Assembly: GCF_003574315.2 (NCBI RefSeq)
Contig: NZ_AP025739.1
Location: 124,001 to 188,000 of the forward strand
DNA: 64,000 bases
Direction: 5' to 3'
From: Capsulimonas corticalis
Lineage (GTDB): Bacteria > Armatimonadota > Armatimonadia > Armatimonadales > Capsulimonadaceae
In this document: positions 25,333-34,670 of the stretch, piece after piece
Position numbering within the stretch: position 1 is the stretch's first letter
Layout: each line of letters starts with the position of its first letter
Notes under the pieces: generated by a model
Told to the model about the DNA's origin: nothing
The model's input: only the letters and a program-made list of their open reading frames with translations
Databases searched by the model: none
Translations under genes and position numbers: made by a program

Positions 25333-27161
25333 GACTGAAGCTTGCGGATCCACTGCTCGACAACGCTGAAGCGGCCGGAGAGATTGTGCGCGCGCCCGGC
25401 GGCGTAGATGGTGGCGCCGATCGAGTGCGTGGCCGGATACACAAGGTAGCGCGACTGCCACTGCGGCGCGAACTTGGCTTTAAAGGCGTTGAGGCCCTTG
25501 AAGTTGTAGAACTGGTTGAACTTGTCGAAGATCAGGGCGCGCAGACGGGCGAGCCACTCGCTTTCGCCGCACTCTTCCTCGTCTTCCATCTCGGAATCCG
25601 CGAGCGGCGAGAGTCCCAGGCTCATCGACAGCGCGCCTTCCTGCTGGAACGCCGCCGCCGCCGAAGCGATCAGGAACTCCATCACCCCGTTCGGCGACTC
25701 GCCCCGGCGGCGCATCAGGTCCAGACCCCAGCCCGCCACACCGTGTTTCGCGGCGACATCCGAACCGCCGTAGATCGGGACGAACGTCACGAAGGCCAGC
25801 ACACGACGCGTGGCGGCGTCGCGCGCCAGGAATAAGCGGCTGTCGTGGAACAGATCGCTTTCCGGCGCGAACTGCCCCATCGCATAGCCCTTTTCCTGAC
25901 CTTTGTGCGCCGCCAGCCACTCTTCGGTAATGTCGGCAAGCTGAGTCAGCGTCTCCGGATCCAGCACGCCGCCGGTGTCGTACTCTTCCAGAGCGACGCC
26001 GCCTTTGCTCATCTTATTGAGCGCGGTGCGCAGATCCTGAAACGCCTTGCCCTTGAGGGAGAAGGACGGCAGATCGATCACGGCGTCCTCGCCGATCTTA
26101 AACGGCTTCAGGCCGACGGCCCGGTATTCATCGAGATAGCGCCCCGTCACCTGGTAGAACGACGGCGACCAGTCGTAGTGGGCGCAGAGCGTAACAAACT
26201 CCTGAATGGCGCGGCCGCCCAGTGCGGGATCGCCCAGCGGATCGCCCAGCGCCAGCGCATGCCGGCCGACCAGGCAATAAGCGACTCCCCATTGCGGCTC
26301 GATATGCTCCGTGTCCAACAAGTAACGCTTGTCCGGCAGGAGCGCGTAATACGAGAGCGGCGCCCCCCCCCAGCGCGTCAGCAGATGGCGCACATGCGCG
26401 CGGTCGCGCGCGCCGATGGCGTCCCGAGGCAGCACCGGACGCAGCACCATGAAGACGGCGTAGCCGAGCGCGAAGGCCGAGATGTAACCGAGGGAGTCTT
26501 CAAACCAGTTGGCGCGGCGCGTCAGCGGAGAGAGGGTCGCGCGCACCGGCACATAGAACAGAAGATGGGAGGACTGGGCGATCGCGCTCGAGAGATTGGG
26601 CTCCGGACGGAATTGGTGGTGGAGCGCCAGCACGCCGAGCGGTCCATAGACCAGCGCGAACCCGAGCATGCCCAGCGCACCCAGAACCCCTTGACGCGCC
26701 GATGGCCGGTCATTCTCCGCGTAAAACGATGTCCGGTGCGTGAGCAGGCCGATCAGGATCACCAGGCAGATCGCGGCTTCTTCCCAGTCCAGGCCCTTAG
26801 CGAGATGCAGGAACGGGGTGACGATCACCAGCAGCACCGTGATGCTCCAGGCCTGGCGCTTGCGGCGCAGCAGCGAGCGCGCCAGCATCAGCAGACCGAG
26901 TCCGAAGAGAGTCGTGAGCGTGCGCGTACCGTGCTCGATAACCATCGGCATGTGGACGACATCGCGCAGGAACGCGCCGCGGCCCGGCCCACGCGCGAGC
27001 AGCGCGGACCAAAGGTTCAGAAGCCCCAGCGCCGCCACGGCGTACGCGAGCAGCGGCGCGGCAATGCCGCGCGCCCTGCTCAGGATCGCCGTCCAAAAAC
27101 TCGGAGGAGCTGCCGGCGGCTCTTCTTCGACTGAAGCGCCCTTGCTTCCTACGACCATCAT
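25329..27161 (-). CDS. MprF-type aminoacyl-phosphatidylglycerol synthase (DUF2156)
   Basis: This 610-aa inner membrane protein has about six membrane segments in the first 280 residues and a C-terminal DUF2156/GNAT-like domain (about 290-600). That domain transfers an amino acid from tRNA to phosphatidylglycerol. SPSFYQVTGRYLDEYRAVGL, FKIGEDAVIDL and the late YNFKGLNAFKAKFAPQW segment are typical. The start is the ATG pair at 27161/27158; the longer open frame extends into the neighbouring gene and is not used. The flippase half common in MprF is encoded separately at 29177 on the other strand. It is likely to change surface charge and resistance to cationic peptides. Confidence 0.85.
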   Translation of the reverse strand: MMVVGSKGASVEEEPPAAPPSFWTAILSRARGIAAPLLAYAVAALGLLNLWSALLARGPGRGAFLRDVVHMPMVIEHGTRTLTTLFGLGLLMLARSLLRRKRQAWSITVLLVIVTPFLHLAKGLDWEEAAICLVILIGLLTHRTSFYAENDRPSARQGVLGALGMLGFALVYGPLGVLALHHQFRPEPNLSSAIAQSSHLLFYVPVRATLSPLTRRANWFEDSLGYISAFALGYAVFMVLRPVLPRDAIGARDRAHVRHLLTRWGGAPLSYYALLPDKRYLLDTEHIEPQWGVAYCLVGRHALALGDPLGDPALGGRAIQEFVTLCAHYDWSPSFYQVTGRYLDEYRAVGLKPFKIGEDAVIDLPSFSLKGKAFQDLRTALNKMSKGGVALEEYDTGGVLDPETLTQLADITEEWLAAHKGQEKGYAMGQFAPESDLFHDSRLFLARDAATRRVLAFVTFVPIYGGSDVAAKHGVAGWGLDLMRRRGESPNGVMEFLIASAAAAFQQEGALSMSLGLSPLADSEMEDEEECGESEWLARLRALIFDKFNQFYNFKGLNAFKAKFAPQWQSRYLVYPATHSIGATIYAAGRAHNLSGRFSVVEQWIRKLQS

Positions 27162-27166
27162 ATCCC

Positions 27167-28165
27167 TCAATGGCGGGAGTCCGCTCCCAGCCCAGCCAAT
27201 CGTCCATTCACTCGTATCAGCGCGTCGCGCAGCTGCGGCCGCCACAGATCCCAGGAGTGACGCCCCGGCATCTCCACATGATCGCACGCAATGCCGGCGG
27301 AGTGCAGTTTTTTCGCGAACGCGTCCCCTTCGGCGGCATAAGGGCCACGCTCGTTCCGCCCATCGCCCAAATACATCCAGATCCCCGCCCATTCGGGGCG
27401 CGGGCCGGTCACATAATCCTGCGGACTTTGCGCGTTTAAGCTCTCCGCCGTGGGATGATATCCCCAAACGGGACGCGCCCAGCCGCTCTGGGCTGCGTCA
27501 TAGTACCCCGAGAACGAGAAGACCGTCTCGAAAACGCCCGGATGGGTCAGCGCGAGGTTGACCGCGCCGTAGCCTCCGGTAGACACGCCGCCCAGGATTC
27601 GGGCGCTGGGGCTGACAATCGTACGGTAGTGCGCATCGATCCACGCGGGGAGATCGCGCGCGACAAATGTCCCGACTTGCTTCCCCGGCCCCTTACCCGA
27701 AGGCGAAACCGGCGCGTCGATATATTCCGAGTCTCCCATATATCCATCACCGTCCCCATCCGGGCAAACGATGATCATCGGCGACAATCGATGCTGCTCC
27801 ACGAGACGCTCCGCCACTTCTGGAGCGCGTCCATAGCGAAACCAATCGTTTGGCGAGCCGGGCGCTCCGTGCAGCAAGTACAGCACGGGATAGCGGCGCG
27901 CCTTATCCACGTCGGAGTGATATCCCGGCGGCGTGTAGACGATCGCCCGGCGTGACGCTCCAAGCGCCGGGCTCCAGACCGAAACGGTCCGCACTTCCCC
28001 CCGCACGCGCCAGGCCTGCCCGGTGATCGCCAGCCACTTTAGCTGAACATTTTGTCTTACCCAATCGAACTGCCAAAGCCCCGCGCAGAGGGCCGCGAGC
28101 GCGAATAAAATCGCGCCGGCTTTGACGATCCGGCGACGCGGCGCCGGCCAAGCGCTCCACTTCAT
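27167..28165 (-). CDS. Membrane-anchored esterase (PF00756 type), copy 2
   Basis: This 332-aa alpha/beta hydrolase has one N-terminal membrane segment (about 14-30), then a putative esterase/feruloyl esterase domain. The nucleophile sits in GGVSTGGYGA, and GRHSW near the C-terminus carries the catalytic histidine. Its ATG overlaps the stop of the related esterase upstream (28162-28165). The MprF-like gene follows after six bases. Its place next to an aminoacyl-phospholipid synthase suggests it could hydrolyse such lipids. Confidence 0.85.
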   Translation of the reverse strand: MKWSAWPAPRRRIVKAGAILFALAALCAGLWQFDWVRQNVQLKWLAITGQAWRVRGEVRTVSVWSPALGASRRAIVYTPPGYHSDVDKARRYPVLYLLHGAPGSPNDWFRYGRAPEVAERLVEQHRLSPMIIVCPDGDGDGYMGDSEYIDAPVSPSGKGPGKQVGTFVARDLPAWIDAHYRTIVSPSARILGGVSTGGYGAVNLALTHPGVFETVFSFSGYYDAAQSGWARPVWGYHPTAESLNAQSPQDYVTGPRPEWAGIWMYLGDGRNERGPYAAEGDAFAKKLHSAGIACDHVEMPGRHSWDLWRPQLRDALIRVNGRLAGLGADSRH

Positions 28166-29118
28166 CCGGCGGCGCTCGATCCGCCGGCGGGGGCGCTGTC
28201 AGGAGGGAGCACGGTTTTGAGCGCGCCGACAAAGAGGGCGTTCCAGAGGCCCCAGCCATGATGCCCGCTGAGCACGCTGAGCGTCTGGGGGATGCCGAGC
28301 TCGTCAAAGCGCGACGCAAGCGCCCTTGTTTCCGTCACATATAAGCCTTCGTCCTCCCCGGCTCCAAGATAGAACAGGCTCTTTTTCCAGGCCGACACGG
28401 ATTTGGACGACGCGTCCAGCCCGGAAAGATAATCCAGCGGCGAATTCGCGCGCAGGTATTGGGGATCATGCCCCATCACCTGGCGCGCCCAGCCGCTGCC
28501 GTCGTTATGGTAGTAACCCGAAAGGGCGACGACTTTGCCGAACACCTCGGGATGGTGCAGGCCGATATTGACCGCACCGTAGCCCCCCTCCGAGACGCCG
28601 CACAGGATCCGGCTTTGCGCGGCGGACTGGGTGCGCAGGTTGGCGTCCGCCCACGCCACCGTCTCCTTCGCGACATAATCCTCATAGCGATCGCGTCCGT
28701 CCGCCGAGTTCACCCATTCCGAATCTCCATACTTGGAGCCGGCGTAGTTGCCGTCGGGCATTACCAGGATCGCCGGAACGCACGCGCCCTGTTGAACTTC
28801 CCGGTCCATCATCTCCGGCCAATGACCGAAATTGAGAAAGTTCGAGGGATTGCCTGGCGATCCGTGCAGCAGGTACAGCACCGGGTAACGCCGATTTGCG
28901 TTTTCCGGGTCGTCGTAGCCCGGCGGCTCGTAAACGAGAATGTCACGGCTGGAAAGGTTTTTCTTGTTGCGAACGAGTGTGGCCGTTTGAGCGATCCGAA
29001 TGACTTTGCCTTCAGGAACGTGCGGATCGAGAGGCTTAGTATCGGCTCCGAAGACGGGGGCGACGCCGGCGACAGCGCACAGCAGCGCGAGAATGGGAGC
29101 GATCTTCATGAGTCTCAT
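28162..29118 (-). CDS. Secreted esterase (PF00756 type), copy 1
   Basis: This 318-aa protein has a signal peptide (about 1-25, cleaved near VFGAD) and an esterase domain with nucleophile CGVSEGGYGA and a histidine in SGHHGWGLW. It is a paralog of the next gene, sharing the VLYLLHGSPG oxyanion-hole segment and the same order of motifs. It is the first gene of the operon; an internal ATG at 29109 is an alternative start. It is divergent from the flippase-like gene at 29177. Confidence 0.87.
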   Translation of the reverse strand: MRLMKIAPILALLCAVAGVAPVFGADTKPLDPHVPEGKVIRIAQTATLVRNKKNLSSRDILVYEPPGYDDPENANRRYPVLYLLHGSPGNPSNFLNFGHWPEMMDREVQQGACVPAILVMPDGNYAGSKYGDSEWVNSADGRDRYEDYVAKETVAWADANLRTQSAAQSRILCGVSEGGYGAVNIGLHHPEVFGKVVALSGYYHNDGSGWARQVMGHDPQYLRANSPLDYLSGLDASSKSVSAWKKSLFYLGAGEDEGLYVTETRALASRFDELGIPQTLSVLSGHHGWGLWNALFVGALKTVLPPDSAPAGGSSAAG

Positions 29119-29176
29119 AGCGTATTATGCCCTACGGTCCGTTCCCAAAGCGATGAAAAATGTCATAATTACCGCC

Positions 29177-30229
29177 ATGAACCATGCCGACAGCGACGCG
29201 CCCGTCCCTTTTTTGCAGCGTATCCCCTGGGCGCGTATCTTCGTGGGATGCCTCGTCCTCGGCGTCATCGGCGCCGCGCTCGCCCCCACATTCCATGAAG
29301 CCGGAGCCCTGCGCGGCGCGGTCAGCCGTCTTGATTGGCGATGGGTGCTGGGCGCGGTCCTTTGCCAGATCGGCGTCTACGGCGGCGTCGCCGCGATCAT
29401 CGCCGTCGCCGTCCGCGCCTGCGGCGAGCGCGCGGCCTTCGGATACCTGGTCTTCGTCGCCTTCGCCTTTCTCTTCGCCAACCGGGCGCTGCCGGGGCCG
29501 GCGGTGGCGGGCCTCGCCACGCTGGTCTTCCTGCTGCGCCGCCGCTCGGTCTCCGCGAGTGCGGCCCAGGCGGCGGCGGCCACATTCTACATCGCGGACT
29601 ACGCCGGCTTCTTCGCGCTCGCCCTTCTGGCGCTGATGGCGCTGCTACATTCGGGCGGCGCCGCGGCGCTCCACCCACGCGTATTAATACCCGCGATCCT
29701 GACCGTCGCAATCGGCGCCGTCTGCGCTCTGGCGGCGCTGCGCTCCCGAGATCGCCTGACGCGGCTTGCCGAGCGCGTCACTCTGCGCGCGATGACTCTT
29801 CTGCGCCGCTCCAGCGCCCAGGAAACATCCCAGCGCGCCGGCGCCGCCGCGTCCAGCTTCCATGCGCGCTGGACCGAGATGACCCAGGCGCCCGGCCCGC
29901 TCGCCGCCGCCTGCGGCGCGGCCCTGCTGATGCACGCCGCCGAAGTCGGCACGCTCCTCTGCGCGGCCCGCGCCTTCCGCGCCCCGCTGGCCCCGGCGGC
30001 GGCCGCCGCCGGCTATGTTGGGGGCAATCTGGCCGCAATCGTATCGCTGCTGCCCGGAGGTCTGGGATTTTTCGAAGGGGCGATGACGGTCACCTTCCAC
30101 CGCCTCGGAGGAATGCCGCCGGCCGACGCGCTGGGGGTGACGCTGCTTTACCGCCTGCTCTCCGTCTGGCTGCCCCTGCCGGTGCTGCTGGGAGTGGTTC
30201 GAGAGGCGATTGGAAAGAAAGAGGCGTGA
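29177..30229 (+). CDS. MprF-type lipid flippase-like membrane protein
   Basis: This 350-aa protein matches the lysylphosphatidylglycerol synthase transmembrane region family (UPF0104 type), with seven to eight membrane segments and the family signature LLPGGLGFFEGAMT near the C-terminus. An ATG at 29153 would add eight residues; neither start has a good ribosome binding site. It is divergent from, and close to, the operon with the soluble synthase domain, so the two MprF functions appear split over two genes. Confidence 0.85.
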   Translation: MNHADSDAPVPFLQRIPWARIFVGCLVLGVIGAALAPTFHEAGALRGAVSRLDWRWVLGAVLCQIGVYGGVAAIIAVAVRACGERAAFGYLVFVAFAFLFANRALPGPAVAGLATLVFLLRRRSVSASAAQAAAATFYIADYAGFFALALLALMALLHSGGAAALHPRVLIPAILTVAIGAVCALAALRSRDRLTRLAERVTLRAMTLLRRSSAQETSQRAGAAASSFHARWTEMTQAPGPLAAACGAALLMHAAEVGTLLCAARAFRAPLAPAAAAAGYVGGNLAAIVSLLPGGLGFFEGAMTVTFHRLGGMPPADALGVTLLYRLLSVWLPLPVLLGVVREAIGKKEA

Positions 30230-30268
30230 GCGGGGAATAGGGCCTACTCGGGAAAGAGAATTGGAGAT

Positions 30269-31099
30269 CTAATCGCCCAAATAGATTGCGGCCATCGCGA
30301 GGTCGTCGCTGTGGCGCCATCGGCGCAGGGCGCAGGTGCGGAGAAATGCTTGCAGGCGGCGCTGGACGAATTCGCCGCTGGCGTTTTTGAAGTCGAGCAA
30401 GGGAGTCAGGACGTCCTCCAGCGGCAGGGTGCGGCCGGGCTGGGGGGAACCGGGCTGAGGGGCTTCGGTGAAGGAAAAGATACCGTCGGAGATCGCGACG
30501 GCGAAGAGATAATCGGCGGCGGAGCCGTAGTAAAATTCGACTGCGGCGTCCGACACGCGCGTATTGGGCTCGCTCCCGTCGCGGGGCAGGAGCTGGCGGG
30601 TGACATGCTTGATGTTGGACGTCCAGGCTTCAAACTCGTCGTGGCGCTCCGGGTGGAGCAGATAGCTCAGATAGTGCGGGTAGCCGTCGGCGAAGTCGAT
30701 GGAGTAGATCTCCGCAACGCCGTCGCGGCGCAGCAGCGCGAAGACGCCGTCGCCGTAGCAGCTCACGACGAAGCCTTCGGCGTTCGCCTTGATCGTCATC
30801 AAGGTGGCGTCCAAACAGGCGGGATCGAGGCGGATCACGTTGCAGCCGAGCGCGGCGAGGCGCAGGGTTTGCTGGTGATACCGGTCCAGACTTTCAAACG
30901 GATCCGGGATCACATCGATCAAGGACATGCTGCCGGCGGCCGCCTTGACCAGAAGCCGCGCCCCGATGTCGGTGTCCGGCGACGACGAACAGCCGTCCGA
31001 CAGCACCACGGCGCAGGAGTCGTCACCGCCGCTGCACAGCGCATAATCCTGACAGATTTTGTGGTCCGCGCCAATAAAAAACGCGCAGTCGCAATTCAT
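30269..31099 (-). CDS. PP2C-like serine/threonine phosphatase
   Basis: This 276-aa cytoplasmic protein shows the metal-binding motifs of the PPM family: CQDYALC near 19, VVLSDGCSSS near 34, SCYGDGVFAL near 140, AISDGIFSF near 212 and HSDDLAMAAIY at the C-terminus. It probably removes phosphate from serine or threonine residues. No kinase is adjacent. The ATG at 31099 is preferred; a longer frame would add 21 residues of low-complexity Arg. Nothing indicates its targets. Confidence 0.8.
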   Translation of the reverse strand: MNCDCAFFIGADHKICQDYALCSGGDDSCAVVLSDGCSSSPDTDIGARLLVKAAAGSMSLIDVIPDPFESLDRYHQQTLRLAALGCNVIRLDPACLDATLMTIKANAEGFVVSCYGDGVFALLRRDGVAEIYSIDFADGYPHYLSYLLHPERHDEFEAWTSNIKHVTRQLLPRDGSEPNTRVSDAAVEFYYGSAADYLFAVAISDGIFSFTEAPQPGSPQPGRTLPLEDVLTPLLDFKNASGEFVQRRLQAFLRTCALRRWRHSDDLAMAAIYLGD

Positions 31100-31196
31100 T
31101 ACTACTTGCTCATTCCCAGCCTGAAATCGACGCCGCCGCGCGAATGCAGCCGGCATTTTCATATATTATATAGCAAATGGGGCGCCAAAGTCAAAA

Positions 31197-31613
31197 CTAT
31201 TGCGCGACCCGCGATCTCAGGCGATGGAAAACGACAATGGGAGGCCACGGCGCGAGGAGAACCGCCCCCAGAATGTCGACCGGGAAGTGATATCCGGCGG
31301 CCACCAGCGCCCAGCCCATCGTCAGGCAAAGCGGGACGACAGCCCATAGCCAGCGCCGATCCGCCGCCGCAAGACAGGCGGATGCGGAGATGGCGAACGA
31401 TTCATGACCGCTGGGGAAGGAGGGATGTGACGTCCAAACCACGAAATACTTCCCAGCTTCCGCAACGATCACCGCCACGCCGATCCCTACGGCGCAGGCG
31501 ACCCAGTATTTCCAGACGGAAAACCGCGCTCGGCGCGCGATTCCCGTACAAAAGAGGAAAATGATGAGCAGGGGATTGAGACTGTCGGCAATATAATGTG
31601 CGGCGTCCGTCAT
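31197..31613 (-). CDS. PAP2-family membrane phosphatase
   Basis: This 138-aa protein has four predicted membrane segments. Two of the three PAP2 motifs are present: FPSGHESF (motif 2, catalytic His) and AAGYHFPVDILGA (motif 3). Motif 1 (K-x6-R-P) is not recognisable, though a GK lies at about the right place. It may act on undecaprenyl or phosphatidyl phosphates. The start at MTDAAHYIA is chosen because the 15 residues upstream look non-coding. It is divergent from ppk1. Confidence 0.75.
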   Translation of the reverse strand: MTDAAHYIADSLNPLLIIFLFCTGIARRARFSVWKYWVACAVGIGVAVIVAEAGKYFVVWTSHPSFPSGHESFAISASACLAAADRRWLWAVVPLCLTMGWALVAAGYHFPVDILGAVLLAPWPPIVVFHRLRSRVAQ

Positions 31614-31717
31614 AACACGAAGTTCCACAAAGCACACCGAATTTCCTGACGGTTTCATAACACGGCAGGATTTTCCAATTCTTCAAGAGAACAGAAATTG
31701 CAGAGGAACCGATTTCC

Positions 31718-34021
31718 ATGAATAATCCCACCGCCGCGCTCCAAGAAGAAAACAGCCGCCACGACAATCACGCCAGCGCCGCTCAGGATGAGGTCATGAC
31801 ACAGACGTCATACGAAGAAGATTTCGATCCGATCGATCTGGCGGAGGCGGGTCTCGAAGAGATCGACTCCGACGAGATGGCGCCGGTCCCGGACGGCGAC
31901 GCCACCGCGACGGACGCCGCCACGAAGCCCTCGCCGATCGAATCGTCGCTCAGTCTGAGCGATCCCGCGCTTTATCTCAATCGGGAGCTTTCCTGGCTCG
32001 CCTTCAACGACCGCGTCTTTGGCGAGGCCGCCGATCCAGAGCATCCTCTCCTGGAGCGGGTCAAATTTATCGCGATCGGTCACTCCAATCTCGACGAATA
32101 CTATATGATCCGCGTGTCGGGCCTGCTCCAGCAGGTCGCCGCCGGCCTCGCGGACCTGACGCCCGACGGCATGACGCCCCGAGAACAGCTCGCCGCCCTG
32201 CGCTCGGAAGTCGGGCCGATGCTGCAAGACGCCGCCAACTACTTCCACAAAACCCTGGAGCCGGAACTGGAAAGCCATGGCGTCCGCCTCCTGGACTATA
32301 GCCAGCTGACGCGCGGCCAGGTGAAGTCACTGCGGGATTACTTCCGCGAGGAAGTCTTCCCGGTCTTGACGCCTCTTGCGCTTGGACCCGGACACCCGTT
32401 CCCGCATATCTCCAACCTGAGTCTCAATCTCGCCGTCGTCGTCCGCGACCCGGAGGTCGGGGAGAAGTTCGCGCGCATGAAGGTTCCCGGCGTCCTGCCG
32501 CGCCTTGTCCCCTGCCCGCCCCCGAACGAGCACAGCGAGGAGCAGCACTTCGTCTGGCTCGAACAGGTCATCGCCGCCAACGCCCAGATGCTCTTCCCCG
32601 GCCTTCAGGTCATTGAAAGCCATCCGTTCCGCGTCACGCGCGACGCGGACATCGAGATCCAGGAAGATGAAGCGTCGGATCTGCTGCAAACAGTCGAGCG
32701 CGGCCTGCACGCCCGCCAGTTCGGCGACGTCTGCCGCCTGGAGGTCAACACCTCCATGCCGCCTCGCCTGCGCACGCTGCTGATCGAGAATCTGCTGGTC
32801 GATAAAGAAGATGTCTATACGATCGACGGCACGCTTGGACTTTCGGACCTGATGCAGATCTGGAAGCTCCCCAAGCCGGAGCTGAAGGACCCGCCGCTGA
32901 TCCCGGTCCTGCCCAAAGAGCTTCAGGACCGTCCGAAGGAGATCCTGGACGTGATCGGCGCGCAGGACCTGCTGCTGCACCACCCATACGATTCGTTCAA
33001 CCCGATCATCGATTTTGTCGAGACCGGCGCCAAGGATCCGGGAGTGCTCGCGATCAAGCAAACACTGTACCGGGTCGGCGGAAACTCCCCAATCGTCAAA
33101 CTTCTCGCCGAATCGCGCGACGACGATACCCAGGTCGCGGTGCTCGTCGAACTCAAAGCCCGCTTTGACGAAGAGAACAACATTGAATGGGCGCGCGCGT
33201 TGGAAGACTCCGGCGTCCACGTTGTCTACGGCCTGATCGGCCTCAAGACGCACTGCAAGCTGGCCCTGGTCGTCCGCAAGGAAAAGGACGGCAAGCTGCG
33301 GCGTTACGTCCACCTCGGAACGGGCAATTACAATCCGATCACCGCGCGTATCTACACGGACATGTCGTACTTCACGGCGCGCCCCGATATCTGCGCCGAC
33401 ATCTCCGAGCTGTTCAACGTGCTGACGGGCTATTCGCGCCAGACAAAGTATCGCAAGCTGCTCGTCGCGCCGGTCAACATGCGCGAGCGGTTCATCCAGA
33501 TGATCGAGCGCGAAGCCGCCCACGCGCGGCGCGGCCGCCCGGCCCGCCTGATCTTCAAGACCAATACGCTCACCGACGAGCCGATCATCCGCGCCATCTA
33601 CGCGGCGGCGCAGGCGGGAGTCAAGATCGACTTGATCGTGCGCGGCGTCTGCTGCCTGCGCCCCGGCGTGATCGGCGTGTCGGAAAATATCCGCGTCGTC
33701 TCCATCGTCGGCCGGTTCCTGGAGCACTCGCGAATCTATTACTTCTACAACGGCGGCAATACGCAGATCTACATGGGCAGCGCCGACCTGATGCGCCGCA
33801 ACCTGGAGCGCCGCGTCGAGGTGCTCTTCCCGGTGGAGGACGCCGGCCTGAAAAAGCACGTGCGCGAGCAGGTTCTGGAGCGATATCTTGAGGACACGCG
33901 CAACGCCCACCAGCTGCTGCCGGACGGTAAGTACGTCCACCTTCAGCCCCCGGACGGCGACGCGCCGTTCAGCGCTCAGAAGACATTCCTTCAGGAGCGC
34001 CAGGAGACGGTGGAGGCGTAA
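31718..34021 (+). CDS. ppk1: Polyphosphate kinase 1
   Basis: This 767-aa enzyme polymerises the terminal phosphate of ATP into polyphosphate. After an acidic N-terminal extension of about 85 residues come the PPK1 N-terminal domain (LSWLAFNDRVF), the middle domain and two PLD-like catalytic domains. HHPYDSF and THCKLALV hold histidines of the active site, and GTGNYNP follows. The extension is not usual for the family, whose members are about 690 residues. It is divergent from the PAP2 gene. Confidence 0.95.
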   Translation: MNNPTAALQEENSRHDNHASAAQDEVMTQTSYEEDFDPIDLAEAGLEEIDSDEMAPVPDGDATATDAATKPSPIESSLSLSDPALYLNRELSWLAFNDRVFGEAADPEHPLLERVKFIAIGHSNLDEYYMIRVSGLLQQVAAGLADLTPDGMTPREQLAALRSEVGPMLQDAANYFHKTLEPELESHGVRLLDYSQLTRGQVKSLRDYFREEVFPVLTPLALGPGHPFPHISNLSLNLAVVVRDPEVGEKFARMKVPGVLPRLVPCPPPNEHSEEQHFVWLEQVIAANAQMLFPGLQVIESHPFRVTRDADIEIQEDEASDLLQTVERGLHARQFGDVCRLEVNTSMPPRLRTLLIENLLVDKEDVYTIDGTLGLSDLMQIWKLPKPELKDPPLIPVLPKELQDRPKEILDVIGAQDLLLHHPYDSFNPIIDFVETGAKDPGVLAIKQTLYRVGGNSPIVKLLAESRDDDTQVAVLVELKARFDEENNIEWARALEDSGVHVVYGLIGLKTHCKLALVVRKEKDGKLRRYVHLGTGNYNPITARIYTDMSYFTARPDICADISELFNVLTGYSRQTKYRKLLVAPVNMRERFIQMIEREAAHARRGRPARLIFKTNTLTDEPIIRAIYAAAQAGVKIDLIVRGVCCLRPGVIGVSENIRVVSIVGRFLEHSRIYYFYNGGNTQIYMGSADLMRRNLERRVEVLFPVEDAGLKKHVREQVLERYLEDTRNAHQLLPDGKYVHLQPPDGDAPFSAQKTFLQERQETVEA

Positions 34022-34250
34022 TCCGATTCCCATGCCGGAAATTGCATTTCCGGCATGGGACGGGATTTTTGGACGGAATGCGGCAATCTGTGGTACAGTA
34101 AGCATGCGAGATCGCCATAATTACGGTAATCATCCCCGCCGATTTGGAGTTTATGCTCATTTCTTAAGATCGAGCGGGCATTCGCGGAACATATCTGGGT
34201 ATATCTACGTTATAAAAGAGTACGCTGGGGATTGGGCGAAGGAGACCTTG

Positions 34251-34616
34251 ATGAACTTAGTCACACAACTCTGGAAGATGTTTACCGTGACGCGCCGGGC
34301 CGGAGGCTTGCGCGCAGCGAGCCGCATGATGGCCGACGCGCCGCGATATATAAAATTGATGAAAGGGTTGTTGTCCGACCGTCGCATATCGCCGGTCGCG
34401 AAGACCGCGCTTTTGGGAGCTGTTGTCTACGCCGCCAGCCCGCTGGATTTGATCCCGGATTGGATTCCCGTCGTGGGCATGATGGATGATTTGGGAATTG
34501 TCCTGATGGCGATCAACTACTTCTTCGGCGCCGTGCCGCCGGATGTGCTTGACGAGCACCGCACCCGCGCCGGCCTACAGCCGGAACGCGTGCGCGTTCG
34601 AGAGCGACGCAACTAA
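34251..34616 (+). CDS. DUF1232 (YkvA-type) small membrane protein
   Basis: This 121-aa protein has the DUF1232 signature SPLDLIPDWIPVVGMMDDLG within a hydrophobic segment (about 60-95). The ATG at 34251 has GAAGGAG seven bases before it. The 229 bases between ppk1 and this gene hold no further gene that I can see. A terminator follows directly. The function of the family is unknown. Confidence 0.9.
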   Translation: MNLVTQLWKMFTVTRRAGGLRAASRMMADAPRYIKLMKGLLSDRRISPVAKTALLGAVVYAASPLDLIPDWIPVVGMMDDLGIVLMAINYFFGAVPPDVLDEHRTRAGLQPERVRVRERRN

Positions 34617-34623
34617 ATCGGAA

Positions 34624-34663
34624 CTAAAAAAGGCGCGGACCATACGGTCCGCGCCTTTTTTGA
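34624..34663. terminator. Bidirectional rho-independent terminator
   Basis: AAAAAGGCGCGGACC and GGTCCGCGCCTTTTT pair around ATAC between the DUF1232 gene and the convergent cytochrome/monooxygenase gene. Confidence 0.92.
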
Positions 34664-34670
34664 CTTATTC

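Noticed and set aside
32327-34105. 592-codon frame antisense to ppk1
   Set aside because: Mirror of a conserved gene; composition reflects antisense codons only.
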